Shown: positions 7,517 to 17,584 of the stretch, in pieces
Layout: every line of letters starts with the position of its first letter
How positions within the stretch are numbered: the first letter of the stretch is position 1
From: Trichococcus patagoniensis
Lineage (GTDB): Bacteria; Bacillota; Bacilli; Lactobacillales; Aerococcaceae
Direction: 5' to 3'
Assembly (NCBI RefSeq): GCF_003051085.1
Contig: NZ_QAOM01000012.1
Coordinates: 62,001 to 126,000 of the forward strand
DNA: 64,000 nt
Notes under the pieces: model-generated
The model's input: the letters and a program-made list of their open reading frames with translations, nothing else
The model's database searches: none
Told to the model about the DNA's origin: nothing
Position numbers and translations under genes: made by a program

Positions 7517-9328
7517 TTGGCAGAGATTTCGGCACCGATTATTTATGAAATGGATTACAGCAGTGAGGCGATCGGGCACTTAGAAAATAAAGTGCAGGAA
7601 ACAGTCGGCAAGGATGCGAAATATTTATTGCATTATCCTACCGTTTACATAGTGAACGATGAGAATAAGGCGAAGCAGTATTCGGTCTATATCGGGGAAA
7701 CGTCCGACATCAAGAAAAGGACCTTGCAGCATCTGATGGTCGATCCGAAATCAAGGGCCGACTGGGAAAGTTTGGGGAATTCGGATTCCTCGAAGATGTA
7801 CGTGATCGGTCATGACCATTTCAACAAATCGTTGACCTTGGATATTGAGAACCGTTTGATGCTCTATATGTCGAGCATCGGAAATGTGGAAACGATCTAT
7901 AACCGCCGGGCGAACCAACAAAATGAATATTATACTTCGCATGAACTGGATACGATCTTTTCGCTGGTCTGGCGGGGACTGCGGAAGAAAAACAAGGACC
8001 TGTTCCCCCTCGAGCAGATCATCCGGGATTCCGCCGTATTCAAGGCATCCCCTTTCCACAAACTTACCGATGAGCAGATCCGCACCAAGGACTTCATCCA
8101 GCTCCGGATCATGGAAGCTCTGACCAGAGGGAAGACCGGCCAGCTTATCCTTGTGACGGGGGAAGCAGGTTCGGGCAAGACTGTCTTGATGAGCAGCCTA
8201 TTTTATGAAATGAACCAATTGTCCAAGGAAGACCCGGAAAACCCGATCTTCAAGGATATGAAAAGTTATCTCTTGGTGAACCATGAACAGCAATTAAAGG
8301 TGTACCAACAGATTGCTGCGAAGTTGGGGATTTATTCAAAAAATAAGACTGATTCAGTTTCCAAGCCGACCCCGTTCATCAACAACCGCGGAGTGGACGA
8401 AAAAGTTGACGTTGTGATTGTCGATGAGGCGCATTTGCTCTGGACGCAGGGGAAGCAGTCCTACAGAGGGAAGAACCAACTGTACGATTTGTTGGAACGC
8501 GCCAAAGTTGTGGTGGCGGTCTTCGACCAGAACCAGATGCTGACAACCCAGCAATACTGGGAATACGAGGAATTGATGAAGCTCCAGCACGAAGTGGCTT
8601 TGGAAGGGAACATGCTGTATCTGTCGAATCAGATGCGCATCCACTCTGACAAGCAAACGGTGGACTGGATTCGTTCGCTGATTGATGAGCAGGAAATCAA
8701 GCCAATCCCTGCCGATTCCAAAGGCTACGATATCCGCGTTTTCGAAAGTCCGGATGAGCTGCATGCCGCCATCAAGGAAAAGGCTCAGAATCAGTCTTCG
8801 GGCATCTCAAGGCTCACCGCGACATTCGATTGGGAATATGTCGACAAACGCAAACCCGAAAAAGAAGACTACTGGTGCGTGAAAATCGGGAACTGGAAAT
8901 TGCCATGGAATCTGCAGTTGCCGGTCGCTTCGAAGGAGCAGCAGGTCAAGAACCGGCAGTTGTCTTGGGCGGAACAGGAGCAGACCATCGATGAAGTCGG
9001 CTCTACTTTTACGGTCCAAGGCTTCGATCTGAACTATGCCGGCGTCATCATCGGGCCATCCGTAAAATACCGGAACGGCAAAATAATTTTTGATCGGGAT
9101 GCAAGCAGAAACAAAAAGGCTACACAAAAGCGAAGCCTGAAGGACGGAAGCAAGGAGTACTTTTCGGATACCCTTCTCAAGAACGAGCTGAACGTCCTTT
9201 TGACAAGAGGCGTCAACGGTTTGTACATATACGCGGTGGACGAAGAACTACAACAGGCATTGTTGGCCGCCGGAAAAGGAGGAACGACTGATGGATACAA
9301 TGGACAAAATCAACAAATTCCGCGATGA
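7517..9328 (+). CDS. GIY-YIG nuclease fused to DUF2075 (Schlafen-like) helicase domain
   Basis: A 603-aa two-domain protein. The N-terminal domain has the GIY-YIG pattern: YPTVYIV at about residues 40-46, YSVYIGET at 55-62 and a following SDIKKR, as in excision or homing nucleases. After a linker comes a DUF2075 P-loop helicase/ATPase with Walker A GEAGSGKT near residue 215, Walker B VIVDEAHLL near 300, SNQMRIH near 375 and a C-terminal LLTRGVNGLYIY helicase motif. TTG at 7517 is preferred, since AGGAGGTG ends 6 bp upstream, while the GTG at 7508 lies inside it. It overlaps the MazG gene by 38 bp. The pairing suggests defence or damage response. The role is inferred. Confidence 0.85.
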   Translation: MAEISAPIIYEMDYSSEAIGHLENKVQETVGKDAKYLLHYPTVYIVNDENKAKQYSVYIGETSDIKKRTLQHLMVDPKSRADWESLGNSDSSKMYVIGHDHFNKSLTLDIENRLMLYMSSIGNVETIYNRRANQQNEYYTSHELDTIFSLVWRGLRKKNKDLFPLEQIIRDSAVFKASPFHKLTDEQIRTKDFIQLRIMEALTRGKTGQLILVTGEAGSGKTVLMSSLFYEMNQLSKEDPENPIFKDMKSYLLVNHEQQLKVYQQIAAKLGIYSKNKTDSVSKPTPFINNRGVDEKVDVVIVDEAHLLWTQGKQSYRGKNQLYDLLERAKVVVAVFDQNQMLTTQQYWEYEELMKLQHEVALEGNMLYLSNQMRIHSDKQTVDWIRSLIDEQEIKPIPADSKGYDIRVFESPDELHAAIKEKAQNQSSGISRLTATFDWEYVDKRKPEKEDYWCVKIGNWKLPWNLQLPVASKEQQVKNRQLSWAEQEQTIDEVGSTFTVQGFDLNYAGVIIGPSVKYRNGKIIFDRDASRNKKATQKRSLKDGSKEYFSDTLLKNELNVLLTRGVNGLYIYAVDEELQQALLAAGKGGTTDGYNGQNQQIPR

Positions 9329-9617
9329 ACGCGACTGGCGCCAATTCCATAACGAAAAGGATTTGGCGATCTCGATTTCACTGGAGGCCGCCGAACTGCT
9401 GGAACTGTTCCAATGGAAGACGCCGGAGGAAGCAACAGCGAACGGTCTGGAACGAATCAAGGAAGAACTTGCCGACGTTTTGATCTATTCCCATATGATG
9501 GCGAGCAATCTGGGACTGGACATAGATGAAATCATCGCGGACAAGTTGAAGAAGAACGCGCTCAAGTACCCGGTCGACAAGAGCAGAGGGAACAAGGGGA
9601 AATATACTGAGCTGTGA
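9291..9617 (+). CDS. MazG-type nucleotide pyrophosphohydrolase
   Basis: A 108-aa all-alpha NTP pyrophosphatase. The characteristic acidic motif is visible as LEAAELLELFQW (EExxE-like) and EELADVLIYSHMMA (ExxD), which bind Mg2+ and hydrolyse (d)NTPs to (d)NMP and PPi. The ATG at 9291 follows AAAGGAGGAAC, which lies inside the end of the helicase gene, giving tight coupling. Single-domain MazG proteins of this length are common. The 38-bp overlap with the GIY-YIG/DUF2075 gene means that the two products act in the same process. Confidence 0.9.
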   Translation: MDTMDKINKFRDERDWRQFHNEKDLAISISLEAAELLELFQWKTPEEATANGLERIKEELADVLIYSHMMASNLGLDIDEIIADKLKKNALKYPVDKSRGNKGKYTEL

Positions 9618-9712
9618 AGATAGACAGGTGATAATAGTTACGTCTCCCTACACAATAACACCACTGGAATAAGCACACAGAAGATTTAGATTATCTACTT
9701 AGGAGGCGCTTA

Positions 9713-10039
9713 ATGAGCGAATTGACTATCAAACAAGCAGCAGAAAGATCCAATAAAATCCGCGATCACTACCACTCGTTGGAAAGGAAGCATCATGGCA
9801 GTGAATGGTCGGTGGAAGAGGATGCGTTGGCGTTTCTGACGGATGCGGGTCTGGTGGGGCGTTTGACCATGGCGCAGCAGGGGCGTTGGCCGGTCGGGGA
9901 ATCGGAGGATGCCGGTTTGGAGCATAAAATCGGCGAATGCATGTGGTGGCTTATGGTGTTGGCGGATCGGATGGACATCGATGGCGAGGAAGCGCTGGAG
10001 AAATTTTTGAGCACGACCGAGCAGCGATTTGGTCTGTAG
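9713..10039 (+). CDS. Second MazG-like all-alpha protein
   Basis: A 108-aa protein with the overall helical pattern of the MazG superfamily. EHKIGECMWWLMVLADRMDID corresponds in position to the ExxD helix, and a WSVEEDALAFLTDAGLVG helix precedes it. The first acidic motif is weaker than in the neighbour at 9291, so catalytic activity is uncertain. TAGGAGGCGCTTA gives a good ribosome binding site. It stands 95 bp after the first MazG gene and 35 bp before a LysR gene. Two MazG-type proteins of equal length in a row is unusual. Confidence 0.65.
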   Translation: MSELTIKQAAERSNKIRDHYHSLERKHHGSEWSVEEDALAFLTDAGLVGRLTMAQQGRWPVGESEDAGLEHKIGECMWWLMVLADRMDIDGEEALEKFLSTTEQRFGL

Positions 10040-10074
10040 TATTTTGATAGGATACAGTCGGGAGGTGTGATCAC

Positions 10075-10974
10075 TTGTACAATCATCAGTTGAATACATT
10101 CATAATGGTTGCCGATTCGGGCAGTTTCAACAAAGCCTCGGAAGAGCTGTACGTTTCGCCGAATGCTGTCATGAAGCAGATCAATCTGCTGGAAAGTAGT
10201 CTCGGATTTGAGTTGTTCGTCCGAACGCATCGGGGCGTCCGTTTGACTCCGGCCGGCGAATCCTTCTACCGTGATGCGAAGTATCTCATTCAGTATGCCA
10301 AGGATTCCATCGTTCGAGCCGAGAAGATGGTGGCGGAACCGAAGCATGTCTTGCGGATCGGCACCTCGTTGACGACACCTGTGCAATTCCTGGTGAGTCT
10401 CTGGCCGCAGATCCGGCAGCACAATCCGGATCTGAAATTTGAGCTGGTTTCTTTTGAGAATACCCCCGAGAATGCGCGGGAAATCATGAATCATTTCGGG
10501 AGGAATATTGATCTGGTCGCCGGCATCTACAGCGAGAACATGTTGAGCGAGCGCCATTGCGCGGCATTGAAACTGTACGACACCCCTTTGTGCGCCGCGG
10601 TTTCGCTCCAGCATCGCCTGGCAGCAAACGATGAAATAACGCTAGCGGATCTGTTCGATGAAAAAGTCATGCTGATTCAACGAGGCTATATGCGTGCTTT
10701 TGACGAAGTGAGAAATGATCTGGCAGAAAACTATCCGCGGATCCAGATTGAAGATTTTTCATTTTTCGATGTGAACGTCTTCAACAAATGTGAAAACGAC
10801 AATGCGGTTCTGATTGCGGTGGACGAATGGAAAAATGTCCATCCTTTGCTGAAAATCATTCCGATCAGCTGGGGGCATACGATTCCGATGGGGATTCTGC
10901 ACTCGGACAAGCCGTCCGCTGATGTCGAAGAATTTTTGGAGATCATCGGCAACATTTACGCGATGCAGTCCTAA
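10075..10974 (+). CDS. LysR-family transcriptional regulator
   Basis: A 299-aa LysR-type regulator. The N-terminal winged HTH reads NTFIMVADSGSFNKASEELY followed by the recognition helix VSPNAVMKQINLLESSLG. The effector domain follows from about residue 90. The start is TTG at 10075, with GGGAGGTG ending 7 bp upstream. It reads in the same direction as the aldo/keto reductase downstream and is separated from it by a terminator. That enzyme is the most likely linked function, an inference from position. Confidence 0.9.
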   Translation: MYNHQLNTFIMVADSGSFNKASEELYVSPNAVMKQINLLESSLGFELFVRTHRGVRLTPAGESFYRDAKYLIQYAKDSIVRAEKMVAEPKHVLRIGTSLTTPVQFLVSLWPQIRQHNPDLKFELVSFENTPENAREIMNHFGRNIDLVAGIYSENMLSERHCAALKLYDTPLCAAVSLQHRLAANDEITLADLFDEKVMLIQRGYMRAFDEVRNDLAENYPRIQIEDFSFFDVNVFNKCENDNAVLIAVDEWKNVHPLLKIIPISWGHTIPMGILHSDKPSADVEEFLEIIGNIYAMQS

Positions 10975-11001
10975 CGTTTGGGTTGCAACTCATGAGCCAA
11001 C

Positions 11002-11028
11002 AGAGACTTCTGAAGAGTCTCTTTTTCT
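11002..11028 (+). terminator. Intrinsic terminator after LysR
   Basis: AGAGACT (11002-11008) pairs with AGTCTCT (11016-11022), followed by TTTTCTTT. Confidence 0.75.
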
Positions 11029-11045
11029 TTATACTGGAGAGGTAA

Positions 11046-12032
<987 letters not shown>

Positions 12033-12087
12033 TTCTGGTATCAGCTTTCGCTTTCCGGGTTGTAACAACAAAATCCATACGACACAG

Positions 12088-12132
12088 AATACCCCCGAAA
12101 TTCGGATCATAAATCCGAATTTCGGGGGTATT
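12088..12132. terminator. Bidirectional intrinsic terminator
   Basis: A 20-bp perfect inverted repeat (12088-12107 and 12113-12132, core ACCCCCGAAATTCGGAT) with a 5-nt loop. It lies between the convergent aldo/keto reductase and AraC genes and should serve both strands. Confidence 0.85.
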
Positions 12133-12148
12133 TGCCATTAAGTTCAAA

Positions 12149-13378
12149 TTATTTATGATTCAAATATTCTTTAGGAGTTAAGGTGGTCATTTTCTTGAAA
12201 ACCTTGCAAAAATAATTATGGTTTTGGAATCCCACCATCAATGCGATATCCGTGATCGAATGATTATTTTGTTTAATCAAAAATTTAGATTCTTCTATCC
12301 GTTTTCTATTAATGTATTCCACAATGGAAAGATTCGTTTCTTTTTTAAACTGTCTTGAAAGGTAAAAAGGACTTATCTGAATTTTATCAGCTATGGTATT
12401 CAATGCCAGTTCGGTGGAGAAGTTTAAATTTATGTAATCAATTGCCTTACGAATAGTAGGACTATGGCCATCGCTGGATAGTTTTCTGACCAAATCGCAA
12501 TATTCAGAAATCATTGTTTTTTGAAGCGCATCAATCGCATTTACTGTCGCCAGTTTTTCAATTAATATTGAGAATTTGTCAAATACATTGTGTATATAAA
12601 TAGGAGATACACCTCCACGTTCCGCTGATAATTTGAGCACGGTATTCAAACCAAATGCAATATTTTTTCTTGATCTTAGACTATTACGAGAAGAGCCTTC
12701 ATAGATGCCTATAGGATAGCTTTTTAAAATATTAAAAGATTCTTCCTCTAGCCCCTTCTCAACAGCATTCATAAGTTTCCTCTCCAGTGAATATCTTAAC
12801 TCTATTTTTGAATAGACTTGTTCGTTATCTAATTCGGTTGTTCTATTGTCATTAATAATGACATTGGTGTTCACAGAAGATAATGAATTTGCATTAATGA
12901 AAGGATTTGCAGCTAAAGTAACAATTAAAGAACCCAAACTTGAATATTCAGGTGAACTGAGTACCTTAAGACTTTTATAATAGTGGTCAAGCTGGTGTTT
13001 TTTGCCTAGGGATAAATTATTTTTATCCATAACATATGAAATGAATGTTTCATCTGGAAGATTAGATAGAAAAGGGCCAACAATTATTGCACCAATATAG
13101 CTTTCCTTTTCCCACAAACCAACTCCTAAATAACTGAATTGGAAATTATCAGTATGAAGGATGTAAGTGTTTTGGGAGGTATCTCTCAATAATTCAGTCA
13201 GATATTGATTTGTTGCATATTTAGAGGTTTGACCGAGTAAGGGGATAGGAGAATTAAATAATTGAAAGGACGACTGTTGGTTGTTTTCAAAATATTCAAC
13301 ATTCAACTTTGCCAAATTATGAATGGAAGAACAAATATCAAAATGATTTTTATTTATTTTTTTATCTTTTGGATACAT
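12149..13378 (-). CDS. AraC-family regulator with PocR-like sensor domain
   Basis: A 409-aa regulator. The N-terminal region (HFDICSSIHNLAKLN to FLSNLPDETF) has the look of the PocR ligand-binding domain found in YesN-type regulators. The C-terminal 100 residues are a double HTH_AraC domain (LALNTIADKIQISPFYLSRQ and SITDIALMVGFQNHNYFCKV). I chose ATG at 13378 because GGGAGGTG precedes it at good spacing, and an upstream codon at 13396 lies before that site. The gene is AT-rich compared with the flanking genes. It is divergent from a DUF2798/GH3 pair, which it probably activates. Confidence 0.85.
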   Translation of the reverse strand: MYPKDKKINKNHFDICSSIHNLAKLNVEYFENNQQSSFQLFNSPIPLLGQTSKYATNQYLTELLRDTSQNTYILHTDNFQFSYLGVGLWEKESYIGAIIVGPFLSNLPDETFISYVMDKNNLSLGKKHQLDHYYKSLKVLSSPEYSSLGSLIVTLAANPFINANSLSSVNTNVIINDNRTTELDNEQVYSKIELRYSLERKLMNAVEKGLEEESFNILKSYPIGIYEGSSRNSLRSRKNIAFGLNTVLKLSAERGGVSPIYIHNVFDKFSILIEKLATVNAIDALQKTMISEYCDLVRKLSSDGHSPTIRKAIDYINLNFSTELALNTIADKIQISPFYLSRQFKKETNLSIVEYINRKRIEESKFLIKQNNHSITDIALMVGFQNHNYFCKVFKKMTTLTPKEYLNHK

Positions 13379-13612
13379 AAGAACACCTCCCAGCATTTAG
13401 TTCATATTTTTTCTTATAATAGCAGAATTGCACATTTAACGCAATATATTATACATAACAGCAAGATAGGAGGAGAAGCTTCTGGCTGAAATATGTAAAG
13501 TATAGTTATACCTGAATAATTCATACCTCTGCAAAAGGTAATTTGGTCTGGAATTGGAACAGTTTCAATTACTCAGGGTGATAAGTTAATCAAAAATAAA
13601 AGGAGTTTTTCA

Positions 13613-14095
13613 ATGCCACAGAATCGAAGAGAGAGTCTGATTTATACAGTGTTAATGTGTTTTTTTATGATAATTTGGATGAGTATCTATAATGTTAGTC
13701 GTGAAATGGGCGCTATATCTTTGGAATCAGTAAAAATTGCATGGATAGGGATGCCTATTGCTTATTTGGTTGGTTTTATTTGTGACTGGTTTATAGTCTC
13801 AGGTCTGGCTAAAAAGTTTGCATTTCACTATTTACTTACACCGAATAGTTCTGAGATGAGAAAAGTCATCACAATTTCTTGCTGCATGGTAATCCCGATG
13901 GCAATTCTTATGTCCATGTTTGGAGCGGTCGAATTAGCTCTGAGATCAGGGGAATGGAATAATTTGTTGGTGATTTGGTTAAATAATATTATTGCAAATT
14001 TACTTTTTGCGATGCCATTACAATTAATCGCAGCAGGCCCAATTATCCGTTTTGTATTCAGGAAAGCCTTTCCTGAAGGGAAAATACTAGCCTAG
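13613..14095 (+). CDS. DUF2798-family membrane protein
   Basis: A 160-aa integral membrane protein with four hydrophobic segments (YTVLMCFFMIIWMSIYNV, WIGMPIAYLVGFICDWFIV, CCMVIPMAILMSMFG and the LNNIIANLLFAMPLQLIA region). The helix pattern and the RESLIYTVLMCFFM start match the DUF2798 family of unknown function. The ATG follows AAAAGGAG. It lies 42 bp upstream of a GH3 glycosidase and is likely co-transcribed, in the AT-rich block controlled by the divergent AraC regulator. Confidence 0.75.
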   Translation: MPQNRRESLIYTVLMCFFMIIWMSIYNVSREMGAISLESVKIAWIGMPIAYLVGFICDWFIVSGLAKKFAFHYLLTPNSSEMRKVITISCCMVIPMAILMSMFGAVELALRSGEWNNLLVIWLNNIIANLLFAMPLQLIAAGPIIRFVFRKAFPEGKILA

Positions 14096-14137
14096 CGATA
14101 ATATGCATTTGAAACGTAGACATGGAGGAATTCAAAT

Positions 14138-15841
14138 ATGAAATCAGTAGATTTAAAATCAAAACCTTATTATTTAAACGAGAAGGATATAGCCTGGGTA
14201 GAAAATACTATTGCAGAGATGACAACAAAAGAAAAAATAGGTCAGTTATTCATAAATTTATTTCATGATCTGAACCCAGACAATGGAAAAAAAATCATTG
14301 AAAAATATCATCTTGGCGGAGCCAGATACATAAGTGCCGATTCGGATAAAGTTTACAATCTTTTGTCGGGTTTACAAAAAAATAGCAAGATTCCATTGCT
14401 CATAGCAGCAAACTGTGACAATGGTGCTGATGGCGCTATGAAGGATGGCACCTACATCGCTACAGCTGCACAATGTGAAGCGTCCGGTGACGAAAAGTTA
14501 GCTTATAATGCGGGATATGTAAGCGGAAGGGAAGCCAGTGCAATAGGATGCAACTGGACGTTCAATCCCATAGCAGATATTTTATACAACTGGAGAAATA
14601 CAATCGTTAACACAAGGGCATATGGTACCAATCCAGAAAACGTAATCAAATACACGAGTGCTTATATAGACGGACTGAATCAAAGCAATATCGCAGCGTG
14701 TGCTAAACACTTCCCGGGTGATGGTACTGAGGAACGCGACCAGCACTTAGTGTTAGGCGTGAATGAGTCGAGCTGCGAAGAATGGGATGCCACTTTTGGG
14801 AGGGTATACAAGCATCTGATTGATGAAGGTGTCCCTACCATAATGGCTGGACATATTGCATTACCAGAATACCAATATAAATTAAATCCGAATCTAAAAT
14901 ATGAAGATATTTTACCGGCAACATTATCCCCGGAATTAATTAATGGATTATTAAAAGAAAAGTTGGGGTTCAATGGATTAGTCGTAACCGATGCCTCTCA
15001 TATGACAGGGATAGCGGCAGCTATGAGAAGAAAAGATGCTGTACCAAGAACGATTGCTTCCGGATGTGATATGTTCTTATTCTTTAATGATCAGGAAGAA
15101 GATTTTACCTACATGTTAGAAGGGTATGAAAATGGAGTCATCACAGAAGAGCGCCTTCAAGATGCTTTGCGAAGAATATTGGGATTAAAAGCTGCTCTAA
15201 AACTGCATGAAAAGCAACAAGAAGGTACTCTGATACCATCGAAAGAAGGTCTCAAAATTGTGGGTTGTGAAGAACATTTGGATATGGCTGCAGAAGCTGC
15301 GGATAGGGGGATTTCATTAGTTAAAGATACTTTGAACCAGCTACCTATAAAGCCGAACACACATAAGCGGATCAGACTGCATACATTGTATGGTGAAATC
15401 GGCGGGCTTATGGGTGCAACCAACGAGTCGGAAAAAATAATTATTGAAGAACTTGAAAAAGCTGGATTTGAAGTCACTATAAATGACGGTACCACAAGAA
15501 ATAAAGGCAAAGTAGCAGATCTGGAGAATGATTTTGATGCTGTATTCATATTTGCGGATATCGTGGGTTATGCTGCAGAGAATAACTACCGTATAAGATG
15601 GAAATGTGCCCAATCGACAGATGTCCCTTGGTTTGTTTATGAAATACCAACTGTCTTTGTATCTTTAAACTTCACTACTCACTTAACGGATGTCCCTATG
15701 GTTAAAACTTATATCAATGCTTATAAGGATACAAGAGAGGTAATCCGTCAAACAATACAAAAAATCATGGGAGAAGCTGAATTCAAAGGAACTCACTTTA
15801 ATGAAAATGTATGGTGCGAAAAGTGGGAAACTAGAAGATAA
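14138..15841 (+). CDS. Glycoside hydrolase family 3 (beta-N-acetylhexosaminidase/beta-glycosidase type)
   Basis: A 567-aa GH3 enzyme hydrolysing beta-linked sugars from non-reducing ends. The TIM-barrel domain shows KEKIGQLFINL, the substrate-binding KHFPGDGTEERDQH block with its KH pair, and LVVTDASHMTG containing the nucleophile Asp. The NagZ-style KHFPGDG...D.H pattern points to an N-acetylglucosaminidase-like or glucosidase activity, with no signal peptide, so it is cytoplasmic. The C-terminal 200 residues form the alpha/beta sandwich. The gene ends directly against a truncated transporter frame (15842 onward). AT-rich, probably acquired with the AraC and DUF2798 genes. Confidence 0.87.
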   Translation: MKSVDLKSKPYYLNEKDIAWVENTIAEMTTKEKIGQLFINLFHDLNPDNGKKIIEKYHLGGARYISADSDKVYNLLSGLQKNSKIPLLIAANCDNGADGAMKDGTYIATAAQCEASGDEKLAYNAGYVSGREASAIGCNWTFNPIADILYNWRNTIVNTRAYGTNPENVIKYTSAYIDGLNQSNIAACAKHFPGDGTEERDQHLVLGVNESSCEEWDATFGRVYKHLIDEGVPTIMAGHIALPEYQYKLNPNLKYEDILPATLSPELINGLLKEKLGFNGLVVTDASHMTGIAAAMRRKDAVPRTIASGCDMFLFFNDQEEDFTYMLEGYENGVITEERLQDALRRILGLKAALKLHEKQQEGTLIPSKEGLKIVGCEEHLDMAAEAADRGISLVKDTLNQLPIKPNTHKRIRLHTLYGEIGGLMGATNESEKIIIEELEKAGFEVTINDGTTRNKGKVADLENDFDAVFIFADIVGYAAENNYRIRWKCAQSTDVPWFVYEIPTVFVSLNFTTHLTDVPMVKTYINAYKDTREVIRQTIQKIMGEAEFKGTHFNENVWCEKWETRR

Positions 15842-16390
15842 TCATTTGTTCCAGTACGCAGCTATCTTGCTTTTGGAGCAGTCTTGTTGACTGCCGACAA
15901 TCCGACGGAAATCTTTACTGCCGGCGGATGGAAATCGATGGCGATCATTGGTTTATTCATTTCCATTAAAATTTTCACGGGTTTCCCGAATTCACAGGTC
16001 TTGACGATGGCTGCGGACGTTTCCGATTACGAAACAGCAAAATCAGGCCGCTATGTCTCAGGATTGATCGGAACAATTTTCTCGTTCATTGACTCGCTTT
16101 CGTCTTCACTGACACCTATTATTGTGGGGTGGATTGCAATCACCATAGGCTACAATAATGCTTACCCAGCAGCAACAGACACTTTCAATTCTGAATTGTT
16201 CAAAGGGACCTTGATTGGATTTGTCTTGATACCGGTAGCGGTACTTGCTTGTGTATTGGGCATGATGCGCTTTTACAGTCTGGATAAGGAAACAATGGAA
16301 ACCATTCAAAAAGCCATCAACGAAAGAAAAAACACTAACGGAACTGTAGCAGAACCTGCGGAAGCAGTGGAAATTGTTGCTGCAGATTAA
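15842..16390 (+). pseudogene. 3' remnant of a GPH/MFS_2 sugar transporter
   Basis: The frame is open right after the GH3 stop codon and encodes only the last roughly 180 residues of a glycoside-pentoside-hexuronide:cation symporter. Visible are three membrane segments, the MAADVSDYETAKSGR signature of the family's C-terminal half and the usual charged tail. A full transporter has about 450-500 residues and 12 helices. No ribosome binding site precedes a plausible start, and the N-terminal half is nowhere in the window. Base composition is higher in G+C than the GH3 gene just before it. I read it as a transporter decapitated by the insertion or deletion that brought in the AT-rich block. Confidence 0.82.
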
Positions 16391-16394
16391 TTTT

Positions 16395-16439
16395 AAGAGC
16401 CACCAAAAATCGGGTGCCCTGCGATTCTTGGTGGCTCTT
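16395..16439. repeat. Inverted repeat after the transporter remnant
   Basis: AAGAGCCACCAA (16395-16406) pairs with TTGGTGGCTCTT (16428-16439). There is no U tract, so it may be a degraded or bidirectional terminator. Confidence 0.55.
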
Positions 16440-16623
16440 GGCGAATCTAACGATGCCGAGGAAGCATTGGGAACCGTTTTTTAGGCCTAACAGAGAAGAG
16501 CGTTGATCATTACAAGGCTGCCATAGCTTTGTTAATGAAAATTTACATGTCATCCAACAATATGATATATTTTTTACAGTACAACATTTCTGAATCAAAA
16601 ATTGTAAGCGAGGTGCTATCATA

Positions 16624-17289
16624 ATGTTAAAATCGGAATTGAGAGAACAAATCATGCAAGCCCACACGAGCCGTTACGCCACCAAAGCATTCGATCCGAC
16701 CAAAAAGATCGCTGAGGAGGATTGGCTGACGATTATCGAATCGGCGCGCCTGTCGCCGAGTTCGTTCGGCTACGAGCCCTGGAAATTCCTATTGGTCAAC
16801 AATGAAGAAATCAAGGAAGGGCTGAAGGAGTTTGCCGGTGGTGCCATCAACAGCATCAATGGCGCCAGCCACTTTGTCATCGCTTTGGCCAGGAAAAATG
16901 TGACGATCAAAAGCGATTATGTCCGGCATATCGTGGAGGATGTCCTCGGGGCGGAGTTTGCGGTTGATTCACCGCGCAGCCTTTACTTCGACAACTTCCA
17001 AAAGCACAGCCAACAATTGACGGATGACCGGGCCCTGTACGATTGGGCCTCGAAGCAGACCTACATCGCGATGGCCAACATGATGACCACCGCCGCGCTG
17101 CTGGGCATCGACAGCTGCCCGATCGAAGGCTTCAACAAGGCGAAGGTCGAAGCTTATCTGTCCGAGAAAGGCTTGGTCGATCTGGACAAGTTCGGCGTTT
17201 CCTATATGCTTGGCTTGGGATACCGGAACGAACCGATCACTCCGAAGAAGCGACAGTCATTGGACGAAATTTTGGAAGTCATCGACTGA
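16624..17289 (+). CDS. Nitroreductase-family NAD(P)H oxidoreductase
   Basis: A 221-aa FMN-dependent nitroreductase of the NfsB type. It has the N-terminal phosphate-binding SRYATKAFD, the FMN-contacting SARLSPSSFGYEPWKFL and the C-terminal GYRNE(P) motif. Such enzymes reduce quinones, nitro-compounds or act as dihydropteridine reductase-like proteins. The ATG follows GCGAGGTGCTATCATA. It is a single gene ended by a strong terminator. Confidence 0.9.
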   Translation: MLKSELREQIMQAHTSRYATKAFDPTKKIAEEDWLTIIESARLSPSSFGYEPWKFLLVNNEEIKEGLKEFAGGAINSINGASHFVIALARKNVTIKSDYVRHIVEDVLGAEFAVDSPRSLYFDNFQKHSQQLTDDRALYDWASKQTYIAMANMMTTAALLGIDSCPIEGFNKAKVEAYLSEKGLVDLDKFGVSYMLGLGYRNEPITPKKRQSLDEILEVID

Positions 17290-17363
17290 AGCCCTTTTGG
17301 CCGAAGCGGAGTCTGAATAGCTTAAGTTTGCTCGAAAATGCACAAAAAAAACAACTGAAACAG

Positions 17364-17408
17364 CAGGAAGACAATCCTATCAGATATAGGGCTGTCTTCC
17401 TGTTTTTT
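17364..17408 (+). terminator. Intrinsic terminator after nitroreductase
   Basis: CAGGAAGACA (17364-17373) pairs with TGTCTTCCTG (17393-17402), followed by six T. Confidence 0.85.
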
Positions 17409-17462
17409 GTATTATATGGCCCAAAAAGAGGTTGTTGGAACAATATTGGCTGAGCAGTATTC

Positions 17463-17491
17463 TTGACTTAGAGTCCATATCAAGGTATAAA
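17463..17491 (+). promoter_or_regulatory. Promoter of the 55-codon gene
   Basis: TTGACT (17463-17468) and TATAAA (17486-17491) are spaced by 17 bp. A leader of about 90 nt follows, with a CATCAGCAG/CTGTTGATG hairpin near 17507-17530, before the small gene at 17585. Confidence 0.6.
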
Positions 17492-17584
17492 TTGAGTACA
17501 TCTCATCAGCAGTCTGTCTGTTGATGCTGCTTCGGCCAATCAGCCCGTTACATTACATAAGTTTCCAACAAGGAGGAACTCAAT

